Below, in pieces: positions 1 through 13,200 of a stretch of DNA of 64,000 nt (its first letter is position 1; each line of letters opens with the position of its first letter). The notes below the pieces were generated by a model. It did not search any database. It had not been told where the DNA came from and saw only the letters and a program-made list of their open reading frames with translations. This DNA comes from Endomychus coccineus (taxonomy: Eukaryota > Arthropoda > Insecta > Coleoptera > Endomychidae), in NCBI GenBank assembly GCA_958510875.1, contig OY294070.1, forward strand, positions 20,575,631 through 20,639,630, read 5' to 3'. The position numbers were made by a program, and so were the translations under genes.

Positions 1-105
1 TGTTGGGTTTGCCAGCAGCCAATCATGCCGGAACCAGGAGAAGAAGAAACTGTTCGAGTTGTGGCTTTGGACCACAGTTTCCACATACAATGCTACAAAT
101 GCGAA
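1..105 (+). CDS. Zyx: Zyx penultimate coding exon (first half of LIM3)
   Basis: The reading frame is open from base 1 and encodes 35 residues from CWVC to CYKCE. The exon ends at a clear donor (GAA|GTGAGT) in phase 0. The left boundary is unknown because the window begins inside the exon. Confidence 0.88.
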
Positions 106-1101
106 GTGAGTTTTCCCGATAAAGTAGATATTCTTTATCGACTAGTGTTCAGGAAAAGTTATTTCATTCCTATCTCTACAATACTATCAAAAATTTCATG
201 ATTTAAATATATACCGAATGTCTCCTAACTAATGAACAACTAGAGCCACTTTAAATAAAACGAGCTTAATCAAGTAATATACGTTTTTTGGGAATTTAAA
301 AAAGATACAGGATGTTCAAAGTCGAAGTTTATTTCAGAAAATAAGCCATAATTTGAAAGGGTTCAATGTATCACATAAATTATTTTTTTAGGGGTGAAAA
401 ATGCGAATTTCGAAAATTTTCCCGTCGTGGGCGCCAGTTAGCACTGATTTTAATATATATGCATTTTTTTCTTACATCCACATTACTTACATTCTGATTC
501 AAGCTTCTGAAAGAAACGTTATTTCCAAGTTAAAAATGTATAATTGCTTGATGTCTCCAGTCATTTTTGAGCATTAAAGGCCTTTCAAACATCAAAGTAA
601 TCAAACTGATACTCTAATTGACACATTGCAATAACTTGAAAACTGGGGGTTAAATAATTCAGCAAATTTTGAAAGTGAGCACCAATACATTTTTTAAAAC
701 TTTCAACTAAGTAACATAATATTACTTCACATGTTACTCATAAAAACATAATGCCAATTTTGAATAAAAAAAATTTAATATTTTTGAAATTATGGATTAT
801 GTTCCATAATCAATTTTCATTTTAAACAAGCCTTTCAAAAAAAATTCACACTACTTGATCAAATCTATTTTGATGTCTAATATATCTATTCTAAGGCCCA
901 ATGAATTTGAGACCCATATCAACAAATCTAATTGGATTACTTGTTGTTTATCTGTTCAATTTGTTATAGGATTGTGGGTTGGTATTGTCCTCTGAAGCCG
1001 AGGGACGCGGATGTTATCCATTGGATGGACATGTATTATGCAAAAGTTGTAACGCCAAAAGAGTCCAAGCACTAACGAATCACATGACAACAGAACTTTA
1101 A
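1..1101 (+). CDS. Zyx: Zyxin-family LIM protein, C-terminal part (two coding exons)
   Basis: Two exons (1-105 and 970-1101) joined in phase 0 encode the last 78 residues of a LIM protein; the rest lies before the window. The residues form one complete LIM domain: ligands C1, C4, H28, C31 for the first zinc and C34, C37, C59, C62 for the second, with the exon junction between E35 and D36. The 23-residue gap between C4 and H28 and the RVVALD..FH..CYKCEDC core are typical of the third LIM domain of zyxin, LPP and TRIP6. These proteins act at focal adhesions and cell junctions and, in flies, in Hippo signalling. The protein ends TTEL, a class I PDZ-ligand form, as in vertebrate LPP and TRIP6. The Ajuba/LIMD1 branch is the alternative, but its third LIM domain normally reads differently around SMDRDYH. 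The family call is strong; the exact orthologue is inferred. Confidence 0.88.
970..1101 (+). CDS. Zyx: Zyx last coding exon (second half of LIM3, C-terminus, stop)
   Basis: The acceptor TTGTTATAG precedes base 970, and the exon continues in phase 0 with DCGLVLSS. It encodes 43 residues and a TAA stop at 1099-1101. It supplies zinc ligands C37, C59 and C62 of the LIM domain and the final TTEL. Confidence 0.9.
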   Translation, partial: DCGLVLSSEAEGRGCYPLDGHVLCKSCNAKRVQALTNHMTTEL

Positions 1102-1990
1102 TTTTGTTGATAATATAACATACTCTATGTATGAAATCTGGTATATCAAGTAATAGACGTTAATTTGTGATAATTTCAAACTGTTTTATTCGAATATTCC
1201 TTTGAATTTGAAGGATTTTATTCTTGTTGGATGATGAAACAATAAAAATAATTATTTGTAGTTAGTCCCCTACTATATTCCCAATATTTTTTGTTCATTC
1301 AAAAACCATTGGAAATTTATAAATATATTTTATATATGAATTTATTATTATTAAGAGAGAAATAATTGCGTTCCAAATTTATATAAATATATATATATAT
1401 AATTTCATCTACATTTATAGGTCCTTAAGTAATACTTGCTATCGCAAATATTTCGAATATTAAGCTCAAAATTGTTAAAATTCCTAGCTTTTGCTTATAT
1501 ATATTTAGTAAATGTTTATATTTTATTTATTTTATACGATTTTACAATTTTTAATATTTTATATTTATGTAAGACTATTTTTTATGAATGTGTATTTTAT
1601 TTTAATGGTTAATTTTTTGGGGTTAAGTGGGCTGTATTGTATGTAGAAAGTGAATTATCCCCAAATCTAAGATGTACAGGCTCCCATAATTAAAATATAA
1701 GTTTAATAATTTTTCCCTTCAAATATCCCTCGGATCAATTGTAAAATTTTAATAAAAGGTCAATAAATAAATAAATAAAATATATCATGAAAAGAATGTT
1801 TGTCTTGAGAAGACATTGTAATATTTGATTTATTTAACTTATATTTTAATTCCAGGTTTAACTGTATAATTTTATCAATGTTCTGGTCAGTTATAAAATA
1901 TTAGCTAGTACTTTTGTGATTTAATATAGCATTTCAAAAATGTGCCAATGCAGTTATTGTACAGTGTGTTGAATAAATTAGTTCTACATC
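1102..1990 (+). other. Zyx: Probable Zyx 3' UTR with polyadenylation signals
   Basis: AT-rich sequence follows the stop codon. AATAAA occurs at 1241-1246 and in a run near 1751-1780. A further AATAAA at 1972-1977 is followed within 40 bases by a T/GT-rich stretch, the usual downstream element. Which site is used cannot be told from sequence. Confidence 0.45.
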
Positions 1991-4461
1991 CATGAAATAT
2001 ATTTTTATTGTTTTTTTTCGTCGTCATTTTAAACTATTTTATTTTTGGGAAATGGCGAGCAGGGAATAATAACGTATGCTACAAAGGAATTATATTTATT
2101 TCCATTATATTTAAAGTATACACATTTTAAACAGTATTATAATTTACAATGTCTATATAAAAAGCCTTCTTGAAAAATATTAAATTCTAGTTAACATTTT
2201 TTTGTAAAAAATAACATATGATACAGGTTTTTCTATACATATAAAATAAATACAAAAAGATTGTGAAGTTTTGAAATTTTTAAATAAGTTCGAGAATTTA
2301 ACAAAATGTGCACTCTCCCCAATAAAATTATGTTCATCTTTGGTAAAAAAAAAAATGTAAAATTATACAAATAATGTACAAGAGCTATAAATAAGTATAA
2401 ATAAGGTACATACTAAATTACGTAATTTCAAATTTTTGAAAAATGTGCATTTAATTTATCACATTCAATTGGATCTTAGCAACAAGGTAAGTAATTTGAA
2501 GTTATTTTCTTTACAAAATGAACAAATTCAATTCAATTTAAAGTCAAGTTCACTCAGCTTTAATTAAAAATTTTAAATATATATTTTTTTAATATTTATG
2601 GTACCTTATGAAATAAGTTTTATTATAGTTAAAATAAATTTTATTTTATTTTGGCATACAATTTTAATCTCACCATGTATGAATGTCATGTCATGATAAT
2701 AAAAAAGAAAAATGGTATAAATTCAATATTGTGAGGAAATACCAAATATATGAAATAATTTAAAGAACTCGTATTGGGATGAACAATTGAAATTACAATA
2801 GAAACAAGTTTTCATTATCTCAATCTTTTTAATAGAAGAATTGAAATAATTATTTAATAAATGATGTGTAACTATGATACAATCATATTCATATTGCAGT
2901 TCGGAGGCAATGTGGTTTCAATTTAAATTTTGATCCTGATAGCTCAGTACAGAAATTTATTCATCAATAAAAATTTGAAGCAACATTGAATAATATGAAA
3001 AAATAATATCTGAATTCATCAATATTGGATAATTGAAAGACAAACTTTTTAACTTATAGTTGTAAATATAGTCTAAGGTGATAGGTACCTATCATGACTC
3101 AGAAAGTATACACTTTCAGTAAAAGATTGAAGTTAATTCCAAACAAGTCAGGAAATTATAAAAAATTGAAAAAAAAAACAAAGAGTTAAATCGTTGTCGA
3201 ACAACTTCTGATATTCCTTACTTTGTGTTAATTCAATTTAAACAAATAAAACACCACATTTACTATGTTTTGAAAATGAATCGCAAAGTTTAAAATTGCA
3301 ATAATGTGTTCATTCATCAAGATTGAATATTAAAATGAGATTTATTCATTTATTTATCTGAACAAAGACAGATATCATCAATTTTTTAGCACCTATAATC
3401 AGTTCAAAATTTCATTTTTAAGCTGAACAATTCATTGAAACTGCATTCATTCATTTAGAAAAATAACACATGATATACTACTCCCTTGGTTATAAAGAAA
3501 ACATGAAATTCATCGAAACTAATGTATGATAAGATCTAAGATCTAAGGAACGATTCACGAATATGTTTAAACAAATTAACATTTATCAAAATGTACGGTT
3601 TTCCATTCGTTAGAAAATTTATTTACAGAAAGGACTTGAGAAATATTTACACAAGCTAAAAAAAGTCCTAATGTATCTCATTTTTTTTTTGTATATTATT
3701 AGGGTTTAGTAAAAAGACTAACATTAATAGATACAAAATTATTACTATCATTGCAAAATATAGTTAAGAAATAAAATTATATAGTTTATAGTTTTTCTTA
3801 TACTTATGTGGCAAATATTTATATTTATATAATTTTTATTTCTACTACTTCCTAGGTCAAAAATTACAAAATACATTTGACTGAGATATTTTCTATACAT
3901 TACCATTTTATTTCCAACCAAATTTATACCTGGAAAATAAACAACATATTATTACTAATTATTAGATAATTACAAATTTTCGGGAAATAGGTTGCTCACA
4001 ATATAATACTGTTTCAACCACATGTTTCAAACTTATTCTTAGAATATCGGAATTCTTCAACCCTTGGAACATTATCTGAAGAAATATTATTTAATTTTTG
4101 CATTGCTATTGAAAATATTAGATAGTGGACTTCTATAAAATTGTAACTTACTATTGCTTCCTTGTGCAACTGCAATGATAATTGATAATACAAGGGATAT
4201 AAAAAAGAAACCATACCTTGAACAAACTAATGAAAAGTGAGAAAAAGTAGCGTGATGTGCACAAGCATAGTTAGTTAATCTGTAACAGCATTTGCATTCC
4301 TATGGAGCAAAAGCAGAATTTAGAATGGGGTGCACACAGATAACATTTCGAGAGAGTACAGAGTAAGATAAGAAAGATAAGAATCTTTCCAAACAGTTCC
4401 GTAAATATAATCTTAATGACATCTAGATTTAATACCAACATATGTTGATAAAAGAATTCCA
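1991..4461. other. AT-rich intergenic DNA, no gene seen
   Basis: Long AT-rich stretch between the convergent Zyx and Gug genes. Short open frames here have no recognisable domain and no coding character. I see no clear repeat or RNA gene. Confidence 0.6.
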
Positions 4462-4530
4462 AGAGCTAACCAGTTTAACACTTAAGAGCTAACCAGTTTA
4501 ACACTTTAGAGCTAACCAGTTTAACACTTG
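4462..4530. repeat. Three-copy 23-bp tandem repeat
   Basis: Three consecutive units of 23 bp (4462-4484, 4485-4507, 4508-4530) share AGAGCTAACCAGTTTAACAC and differ only at the unit ends. The array sits immediately upstream of LINE debris. Confidence 0.9.
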
Positions 4531-4606
4531 AATTGAACAGACCAATAATCAGATCGACCTCCGAAACACTGAGGAGAATTGGTATATTGGAGACGCCATT
4601 ATCTGC

Positions 4607-4870
4607 ATGTTCGTGTACAAAGGCGTTCCGGCCTGCTTGGCATTCCCAGTTCATGCGCAACCCAATCTAAGAACATTAAACTGCGTTGAACAAGGAACAG
4701 AAGACAATAAGGAAGCAGACGAGTTAGTTCACCCTGGATCGGCGAAAGGAAGATTCAATAATCATACCATCACGCAGAACCCTATCAAAGAAAACACTCT
4801 CGAAGCGCTCAAGAAGGATGAGATGAAACCAGAGGTTGTAGGCGGGCCAAGGAATCGATCAACGCACCTT
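4607..4870 (+). mobile_element. Possible RNase H fragment of an R1/I-type LINE
   Basis: The frame contains EDNKEADELVHPGSA, which resembles the GNExADELAxxGS block at the end of LINE RNase H domains. Only this block is recognisable. The fragment abuts a Jockey-like reverse transcriptase piece at 4885. The call is weak and rests on one motif. Confidence 0.4.
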
Positions 4871-4884
4871 GTCCTAAAACCTGT

Positions 4885-5440
4885 TACTTGAGACACTGGT
4901 GTCCCACAGGGACCTGTCTTCCCACCAACTTTGTTTTCGCTCTATATCAGCAATCTGTTACAAGCGCCCTGCTGTCGAGTCTACAGTTTTGCAGATAATG
5001 GTATACTCATACCGCTTCCTCATCTAGAGCCACTATAACATCCAAGGAAGATCGAGGTGCAAACAGAGACAAGTCGATACATTAAACGAACATCTGACAA
5101 GAATTTTTAAATAGGCAGCTGTTAATCTAGTAGTTCAATGCAACCAAAACTCAAGTTTCTGATGAAGTTCTCAATATCCTCTGCCGATATCACCACCACC
5201 TTCCCCTCTCTGAGGAGGTTCATTACAAAAACTTCACGGAAACTTGCTAAGATATAATTTACACCCAGCAGGCCATGATCTACAAAGCACAGACTCCTCC
5301 TGCCCTGGAGTACTGTCCACATGTTGCGAGTTCAGTTTCCAATTATACACTAAAAGTCTTAGAGTTTATTCAAAAAGAACTGTTCTGGTTGCTGATGTGA
5401 CACTTACGAATTTATTGACCTCTGGAATATTTATATAATA
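4885..5440 (+). mobile_element. Jockey/CR1-like LINE fragment (reverse transcriptase)
   Basis: The + strand encodes TGVPQGPVFPPTLFSLYI, the reverse transcriptase motif B block, followed by a decayed motif C (FADNG in place of ADD). From about 5120 the sequence is a diverged copy of 14960-15330, including the shared segment around TTCAATGCAACCAAAA and the CACAGA..CTGG..TACT..CA block. Stops and frame changes show it is dead. It is one of three related copies in the window. Confidence 0.7.
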
Positions 5441-5925
5441 AAACACATGTTACACTAACGTGACTATAGTTTCGACAACTAGTGTGTCATCTTCAAAACA
5501 ATACTGAAATATGAATAAACATGAAAGATCTTAAGATATTTATTAAATTACAAGTGGGGTTTCAATATGGGGAAGTACAGTGCTGGGATTGAATAAATTG
5601 AAATAGGATAATAGGGTAGAGTCAATGAAGTAATTAGGAAATTTTAATGCGGAGATTTATGTTAGCAAGACATCGAAGAATTATTTTTTATACCTTTGAA
5701 TATTTTTACTGATTCTAAACTCGAATTTTTACTTTATCTAAATTTGGAAACATGTGCCCTGTTTTTAAAATATGATTGGTGAAAGATAAATCTTTTCTAT
5801 TGAGTCTAAAATATCGAAAATGTATGTTATTTCTATGTTACGATTTGATTTAGCTACGTAAAAATCATCACAATCTGAACAGGTTAATTTATGCACTCAG
5901 GTTTATTTTTTTATACTTTGACTAC

Positions 5926-6850
5926 ATCATCATCATTATCATTTGAAGGGAGGGGACTTAAGCCCCAGATGCACATAGGCCACTTAGTTGGGCCCATTGT
6001 GCGCCTCGTGGTCAGAAGCCTATTCTATTCTAGCAAGTTTGTGGCCCGCCAGAAACCCAACATACTAGCAATGCTGCCTTCCATAAGTTCTTCTGGGAGC
6101 AGTTTTGTTTATACGATGTGTCGGTGCCTGAGGGATGCTAATGCTGGGCGTTCCAAAAGGATGTGAGAGGTAGTTGCCTCTCTGCATTTCCCTTGAATTG
6201 GGTCAACTGTGATGCCCATCGTGTGAAGGTATTTGTTAAGACGGCACTGACCGTTAGGATTCCAGTCAACTCTCTGATGTCCCTTCTGTTCAGAGAAAAG
6301 AGTTTCTTTGAGAGCCTAGGCACAGGCTTTTTGATAAAGAGCTTGACTTGCCTCATGCGTGGTGATTCACAGTTCAGACCACTCCTTATTCAGTTGGCCT
6401 AGAAGGGTGACACCCCACACGCAATTTGATAAAGCGACCATTGGTTCCGGTTCGACGGGGGCGCTAAACGACGTCGGCCATTCCATTTCCTTCAACTCCA
6501 CTGTGTTCAAAGACCCAGATGAGTTGAACTTTATTTCTCCTTGCTAGTTCAGTTAGTGTATCCTTGCATTCTTTGACACGCCTTGATGTGACTCTGGGTG
6601 ATTTGAGAGCTCACAGAGCCGACTGGCTGTCTGTGCAAATATATATGCGCCTATTTACATACTTCGCAGATTTTCCATGGCACAAGTCAATATTGCATAG
6701 ACCTTCGCATGAAAAACCTACAGTAAGCGCCTAGAGTTACTGAGATAGTGATGTTTGGCCTTTTTAGGTACACTCCCGCCCCAGAAGCCTGATCTACCAT
6801 ATGTGAACCATACGAGCCCGTCTGATGGCAGTTTTCGTTTATTGACCTTA
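5926..6850 (-). mobile_element. R1-like LINE, 3' part (RNase H, tail region, GAT-repeat 3' end)
   Basis: On the minus strand this is a diverged copy of 45560-46430. It has the RNase H pieces ICTDSQS and HSGVEGN.MAD, then RLSKKLFSLNRRDIRELTG, then the cysteine-poor C-terminal tail. The 3' UTR ends in a short ATGATG-type repeat (5926-5945 on the + strand reads CATCATCATT), like the simple-repeat tails of I-type LINEs. The 5' end is truncated near 6850. Several stops and frame changes make it inactive. Confidence 0.75.
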
Positions 6851-8089
6851 TTCGTTTTATCTTTAGCATTGAATAAAATATAAGGCAATTTATTTTTGGG
6901 TTTGAAGCTAACTGTTAGATTATAATTCCATAAAATGTCTGAGATTTTTTCCCTAATAGCACCAAAATATGTTAGGGAAACGTATTTTGATGAGTAATCA
7001 GAATTTCATATTCAATTCAAATTCCTGGGGAGAAAGGAATTGAAAAGGCTCTATGTTTTATGCTGCTAATTTGTGACTACGGGGACTAAAGGAGGAATTA
7101 GCAGTAGCTGTATCTAGAAATGTCAAAACCATAAATGACCGAGGGACTCCCAGTCACATGTTCCTGACAAGAGGGTGACCGATAGATTGCGGCTGATACG
7201 GAGAACCATATGTTCCGGAAGAGTAAGTTATTCTATCATAGATAACTTACTGAAACACACAGGAAAGATCGACAAACAGATTGAGTACTGAAACACAGGT
7301 ACCATAATATTAGGATTAAAATATTTTGGTACAAAACGAGACACAACATGGTTAAATCGGAAGACAGGAAATATCAACGAATCGATAGAGTACTGAGACT
7401 GAGGGTACCTTAATATTGTGGAAAAACAATATTTCGTTACAGATACACACAGGAAAGATCCATAACGTGTTCGAGTACTGGAACCTAGAAACCGTAACAT
7501 CGGTAGAAACGAAACATATAGGAATTTATCCACAGAGGATAAATCACTAAAACAAAATACCGTAAAATTGGGCATCAACCATATTACGGTATATACAAAA
7601 CGTGAACATCAACATAAACAACGAATGTAGATATTTACGTTTAAACGACGTAAATATCACCATTAAACAGCAAATTAAGAAACTCAGTTCGATATAACAT
7701 CGACAAACTAAGAGAAAGACTCAGTTCGATATAAAATCGACAAACTAAGAGAAAGACGCAGTCCATATCCTGAAGCAATGTGATAAACGGTCCCGGGATA
7801 TGGATGAAGATATGAGAGGTTTTAGCAGGTATGCTCTAATATCATTGAGTGAGTCCTGCACTACCTGAAGTGATAGATAAAAGCTGACGGTGTGCATCAA
7901 GCATTTCCTCTCAACAGAAGAAAAAAAAAAAAAGGTAAGGTAATTTATCATCAAAAGCCATTGAACGAGCCTTTGGTCATTTATGATCACTTATGGTCAC
8001 TAATCAGCTTAAAGTTAAATTTCTAGGGGTTGGCCTATAAAAGAAGAATGTGGATTATTTAAAAAAATATATAAAAACCTATAATCAGT
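6851..8089. repeat. Degenerate tandem repeat region
   Basis: From about 7228 to 7600 there are roughly three diverged units of 130-150 bp that share CAGGAAAGATC, GAGTACTG and GGTACC-like blocks. At 7675-7757 a 42-bp unit (CTCAGTTCGATATAA..ATCGACAAACTAAGAGAAAGA) is present twice. No coding sequence is recognised. A low-complexity A run lies at 7919-7934. Confidence 0.55.
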
Positions 8090-9290
8090 CAGTTTGTGAA
8101 AAGAGTTTACTGGTTTAACTTTTTTCCTATACTTTGACTGCCAGAGCAGAAAACCTATAATGTACAAAGAATCGTTAGAGCAAGCGGTGGAATGTTGAGA
8201 GAGGAGATAGGCATTCGAATTTTTCTTGAATGTTTGGACGTTATAGGCATAAGAAAAGTCTAAACTAGGCAGAGTTCCACACCTTCGCTGTTCAATAGAA
8301 AATGAAGTCTGGTAGGAAGAAGTTCGGAAGGTCTCAAGCTTGACAATGAAAGGGTGACTCTAGCTTGAGCTTATCTAGTCCGCTTATCTGGGATTCCTCG
8401 TGGGGCAATAACAGATTTCTGATGGACACCGACCATGGAAATATCTATAGAGAAGGGAGAGATCGCCCACCTTTCGAAAATGTTTTGGAGAAGTTCATAA
8501 ATTCGTAAGTAAATAAGGCGAATAGCTCTTTTCTGGATATAATCCAAGAGCTTCAGCGTATGTTTGGGAGTCTAACTGCAAACATGAGAATAGTACTCCA
8601 GGACAGGTCGAATCTACGCTTTGGTGATTCTGAGGAGCTGCTGGGATGTAAAGTAGCTCTTGGCACGGAATAGAAAACCAACTTTTTGTGAAGCGGGTTT
8701 CGCAATGGACCTCACGTTTTGGAGATGTCCAGTGCTACAGCTAGCGATTCCCCATATTTTTCAATAGATTTCTGCCATACATGTGTTACGTAGGCAACCA
8801 GGTCTCATGTTGATCTCTGCTGGCCAAAGACATATTGCCCATCATTCACGATTTTGGAAGTCTCTAGGTATTGGATGTGCTCGATGTTGATTGCTTTCTC
8901 CATCAGTTTAGAGATCACAGTTAAAAGTGCAATGGGTCTATAATTATTAGGAAGGGTCTTCTTTCCTTTTTTTTTTTGGAATTGATTGACTCAAGTTGTC
9001 TTCCAGCTGGAAGGAAACACACCAAGTTTGTATGAAAGACCGAACAACCTGTAACAAACTGGTGTTAATTCAGGCGCACATTCCTTGAGAAAGACAGACA
9101 CCATAACTTTTATGGTATTGAGATCAAGTAGAATGCGTCTAATTGTGCACTGACGAAAGACAATTTCGGGCATATGGCTATCGATGGAAGCAATATTAGG
9201 AGGCCTTGTGGATCTAAAGTTGAATTTGCTGCAAACATTCCAGCAAAAAGGTTGGTCCTTTCTTACAGTCAAGGCCAAGAATATTACAAA
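8090..9290 (-). mobile_element. Jockey/CR1-like LINE, minus-strand copy
   Basis: Read on the minus strand from 9278, the sequence encodes ELTPVCYRLFGLSYKLGVFP, then NNYRPIALLTVISKLMEKAI, the conserved N-terminal reverse transcriptase block. After a deletion of the catalytic core it continues to the C-terminal tail around RYFHGRCPSE and SYQTSFSIEQRR.GTLP. It matches the + strand copy at 14238-16803. Frameshifts and stops are frequent, so it is a dead copy. Confidence 0.72.
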
Positions 9291-9410
9291 AATCTAAAAA
9301 GTAGTAACCAGATTCTATAATGTGGAACTATTTTGCAAAAAAATCTGACAGGGTTAAAAAATACCCTATCTGTGTTGGTTCGTAAAATTATCTAAATACA
9401 ATTCATGGTC

Positions 9411-9557
9411 GCAATACTATCGCAAATTCTGTCAGGAATCTTAAACAAGATCAAATTGCTTTGAGGTAACACAACGAGTCCGTATGACGAGCCAGAGCCA
9501 AGCCAAGCAATTTGATCTTGTTAATTTCTGGCAGAATTACTATCGACAGTATTGCAA
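9411..9557. repeat. Small foldback (MITE-like) element
   Basis: Inverted arms at about 9411-9457 and 9499-9557 read CAATACTATCG..ATTCTGTCAGG..AACAAGATCAAATTGCT and its diverged reverse complement, with a 40-bp loop. No target duplication is clear and no coding capacity is present. Confidence 0.65.
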
Positions 9558-10185
9558 GCAGCACTCGTGGTATTACTCCCGAAAATGTACTGTATAAAGC
9601 TAGTTTAGACCTTGAAAACACAAGCTCAAATGCCATATATCACAACGTGGAAGAGTGGAGCGCACATTGGATCGCAAGCAAAGTCACATGAAGCCGGTCA
9701 CCCATTTGGGGTATCCGTGGACCTGACAAGTTCAGCTAACTTTATCGAACTGAGGTACTTCAAATTACCTCTGTCTGGTACTATCTTCGATAAAATGATA
9801 CTGACGGCTGGAATGTTACCTCATTTCGACTCACTCCAATGGCCCTTCAGTCTGTCCGTATTCTCACCAAAAGATTGACTACCATAGGCTTGTTTGGTGA
9901 AACCGTAATATGTATATAGGCGATAAGCCGCATTGAAGCATACCTGTTTTCATTTATACCACATCACCATACATCAGCCATACAGAAATTGGGCCTCATT
10001 CATACAGAAATACGTTAGGGACAGATTACGGAGATTGTCATTATCATAATTTACCAATTGCAATTTTTAATGAAACTTAACCAACTAATAAACATTATCA
10101 AAAATATGTTCTTAGATATAATTCTTCAGTTTGTATTATTCCCTTCAATATGTGTGAAATATCTGGTAAAATTGGTAATACCTGT
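9558..10185 (-). other. Gug: Gug 3' flank / probable 3' UTR
   Basis: Sequence downstream of the Gug stop codon on the minus strand. A variant polyadenylation signal ATTAAA lies on the minus strand at 10066-10071, about 115 bases after the stop. No nearer AATAAA was found. No other gene is recognised here. Confidence 0.35.
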
Positions 10186-10252
10186 TTATTGTCGAGAACC
10201 TCTGGCAGCTTCTTCAAGTGCTCTAACTTTAAGTTCGCGATCTCTTTGTTGC
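10186..10252 (-). CDS. Gug: Gug last coding exon and stop
   Basis: A 67-bp exon after the acceptor CTTTATAG completes the split Arg codon and encodes QQRDRELKVRALEEAARGSR, then Q and TAA at 10186-10188. The ALEEAARG ending is characteristic of Atrophins. The exact fit of the phase across a 12-kb intron supports the call. Confidence 0.92.
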
Positions 10253-13200
10253 CTATAAAGTAAGATAAAATATGGGATCATAAAAAAAATTACAAACTCT
10301 GTCATTCAATAGCTAAATAAATGTAATAACAAGTAACAAACATACTATTGTTACAGCAAGCTTACTTTTAATTATACACAGAATGAGCCACATTGAGTCT
10401 GATATCATAATTTTTATATAGTTCCTTATAACTAGAGAGGTGTTGACAAACATTTTCAAGTCATTTGCCAGTCTTCCAGAAGATTATTTGTTCGAAACAC
10501 CACAAATGACAAGGATAACCACTTCTCTTTGTCCAATATGTTTGGACATAGTAGTGTTTACCCAATGAGAGAGATACTTGTCCCCGTCTAGTGAGCTGTA
10601 TACAAAAGAACTATTTATTCTATTTTTGTTGACGGGGACCATAATTTTATGACTTTATTTAAACTTCCTTGAATTTAGAAATGAATGTCCTGCATGTTTT
10701 ATGTTATGGTTACGCAAATAATAATTTGTAGTATCAAAGGAAAAGGCAAGGTAAAAAACCCTTTGTTTAAAACATAGCAAGCGATCGACTTGCCGTTTCG
10801 TATCTGATCATAAATTATATCTTAACTAACAGTATTCTGAAAAGCACTTCATTTCTTTAGACCATTTTCTGCTAAATACGTGATTTACGATTTCCGATTG
10901 AAACCGTGTGGATCTTATTCGACTTTGTCGATATTTTACAAATTATAATGACCCTTCCGTGACAAAGATTCAGAGACTTTACACCTAGTTTGCGTCCCCC
11001 AGATATAAAGAACAACTGTAATAGTTTATGACAGGACGGCTGAAGTCATATTCTAGACTTGTTCATAATAATATAAAGGAGCAAAGAATATCCTATTTCT
11101 ATTTAAGTTGATGGGTATTCTTAAAATCTTGAAAATTAGAAATTTCTTTGATATCAAACTGAATTCTAATTGATAATTAATAAGGCACCTTTCCTACAGG
11201 ATTGTGTCGCATTGTATAATGTATAGTAAACAACTGCTACTCTATTTAGCAATATTTTGTTTTATTTTGTAATTATGTATGTAGTAAGTATTCGAATATA
11301 TTCAATAAATAATTTTTGTACGCAAAATAATACTTAAAAATATTAAAATTTCGTATTTATGGAGTTTTTTATTAATATAATCTAATTCATGTGTGTAGTA
11401 ACATTTCTTCCTAGTTCTGGAGACAAAAATGAACAAAGAGCAATTAATTTAATGGCGCTATTTTACAATTTAACAATTATTTGAAGAGAAAAAACGTAGC
11501 AATCTAGATTTTTTTTAGTATCTATAGTCATTTTGACAAAATAACTAAATGGCAGATATGAGCAAATACTTTAGAAGAGGTTTTATATTACGCAATTTTT
11601 AAAACTCTATTAACTTCTCATTTCTAGCTACGAGCCAATCATATGCCGAAAGGGCCACCAACTCCCTAGCTATTAGAGCTAAATTGTTTCCTGATACAGG
11701 ATCCGTTAGTAATGGTAAATATTGGTGGAAATGTTATTTTGTTTTTAATAACTAGGAGATCGGTCAGGTCAGTACGCTGCGCATGCCCAAAGGATTAAGA
11801 CGGAGTGATTGAGTGTGGTGCACAATGGACCCAATCAAGCACGAAATAATGTTTAATCAAGACGCGAAATTCACTTGCTAGCGCACAGAAAGATGCGTGA
11901 AACAAAGTGTATTGCATTTACCGTTTGGCCGCTGCATACCTTGTACCATATAACCCGATTCAAGAGAAGACTTCGTTCGTTACGCTCACTCCGTCTTAGT
12001 AAAGTTTAATCATAGAACGTTTTGGACTTTGCGTTTGGAATCCAATCGTGTCCAAGTTTCCTAATTGCCAAAGTAGTTAAACAGACCTTGGTCAAGAATT
12101 ACTAGTGAGACGCATTTTGAATTACTACGATTCGATACAATAATGGCCCGAGGCTGCCCTGTATTTAATACAAAATCGTTAAGTAAAACTAAAACTACAG
12201 TCTGATATTTGATTCAATAGGTATCAGTTGCCATAAAATTAATAGTTGAAATATTACTCAATATTCAATAATTATATGACAATCTGGCAATAATCTATGC
12301 TTAAACATAAACACGTGCATTGATTTAACACAGAAAGCACAATGTACATCAGACTATAGTTCTGTGTATATTTATTGTCATTAAATGATAGACAATGTCA
12401 TCAACTTCTAGGCCAGTCAATAAGCTGGGGAACTTCCTAAAAAAACACAGGGCGTCGTATCACAAAAATTCTTTTTGCATGATGTTCTGTGGTCAACGTG
12501 GATCATTCGTAAGGGTTGAGCTAAGTTGCTGTGGTCTCCCATTAACCCCTAAACGCTAAATTGACCCTATTTTCACCACCTTTTTCAAGATAATTTTTTA
12601 TTCATAAAAATGAAAATTAAGCTTCCAATATGGGTTCTAGGAGATTTCTTGGGTCGCTTAACACGAATCCGGGGTCAGTTTCCCGGAAAAATCATTCCAT
12701 GGGCGAAAAATCAGGGAAATTTCGTAATTTTCATACAAAATTGTCTATTCTTCACGCGATTATAATTTTATACATGTTGGCAGTCGCGTATTTCGATCCA
12801 AAGTTGACTAAAACCGGGAAAATTTCCGGAAAACTGCGGAAACCTTGAAAAGAAAATATAGTGGATAAGTGGCCAAAGGAGATTTTGTGGTCGCTGATTA
12901 CGAATTTGATAATTAAAAAGTTCATTTCCCGGGAATCTCTTTTTTTAATCTAATTTTTTGAGTGTCGTGTTGATTAGCATTTGTGTTTTCGATGTGCACG
13001 TTAAATTACAAAAATTCGAAGTAATGTAAAAAACAATTGTTTGAAAATTCGGGAAAAATCAAAGAAAATGTAATAAATAAATTGTAAAATTTAAATTTGT
13101 TTGAAAATGACGAATCATATTTCAATATTGTAGCTTTAAATAAACAGTTACAAACTTGTATAAATTTAAAAAAATCCTTTTATTTATAAATTTTACTTCA

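Noticed and set aside
11796..11998. MITE with TAAGACGGAGTGA ends as a firm call
   Set aside because: The inverted ends are only about 13 bp and no target duplication is visible, so it is mentioned only within the intron description.
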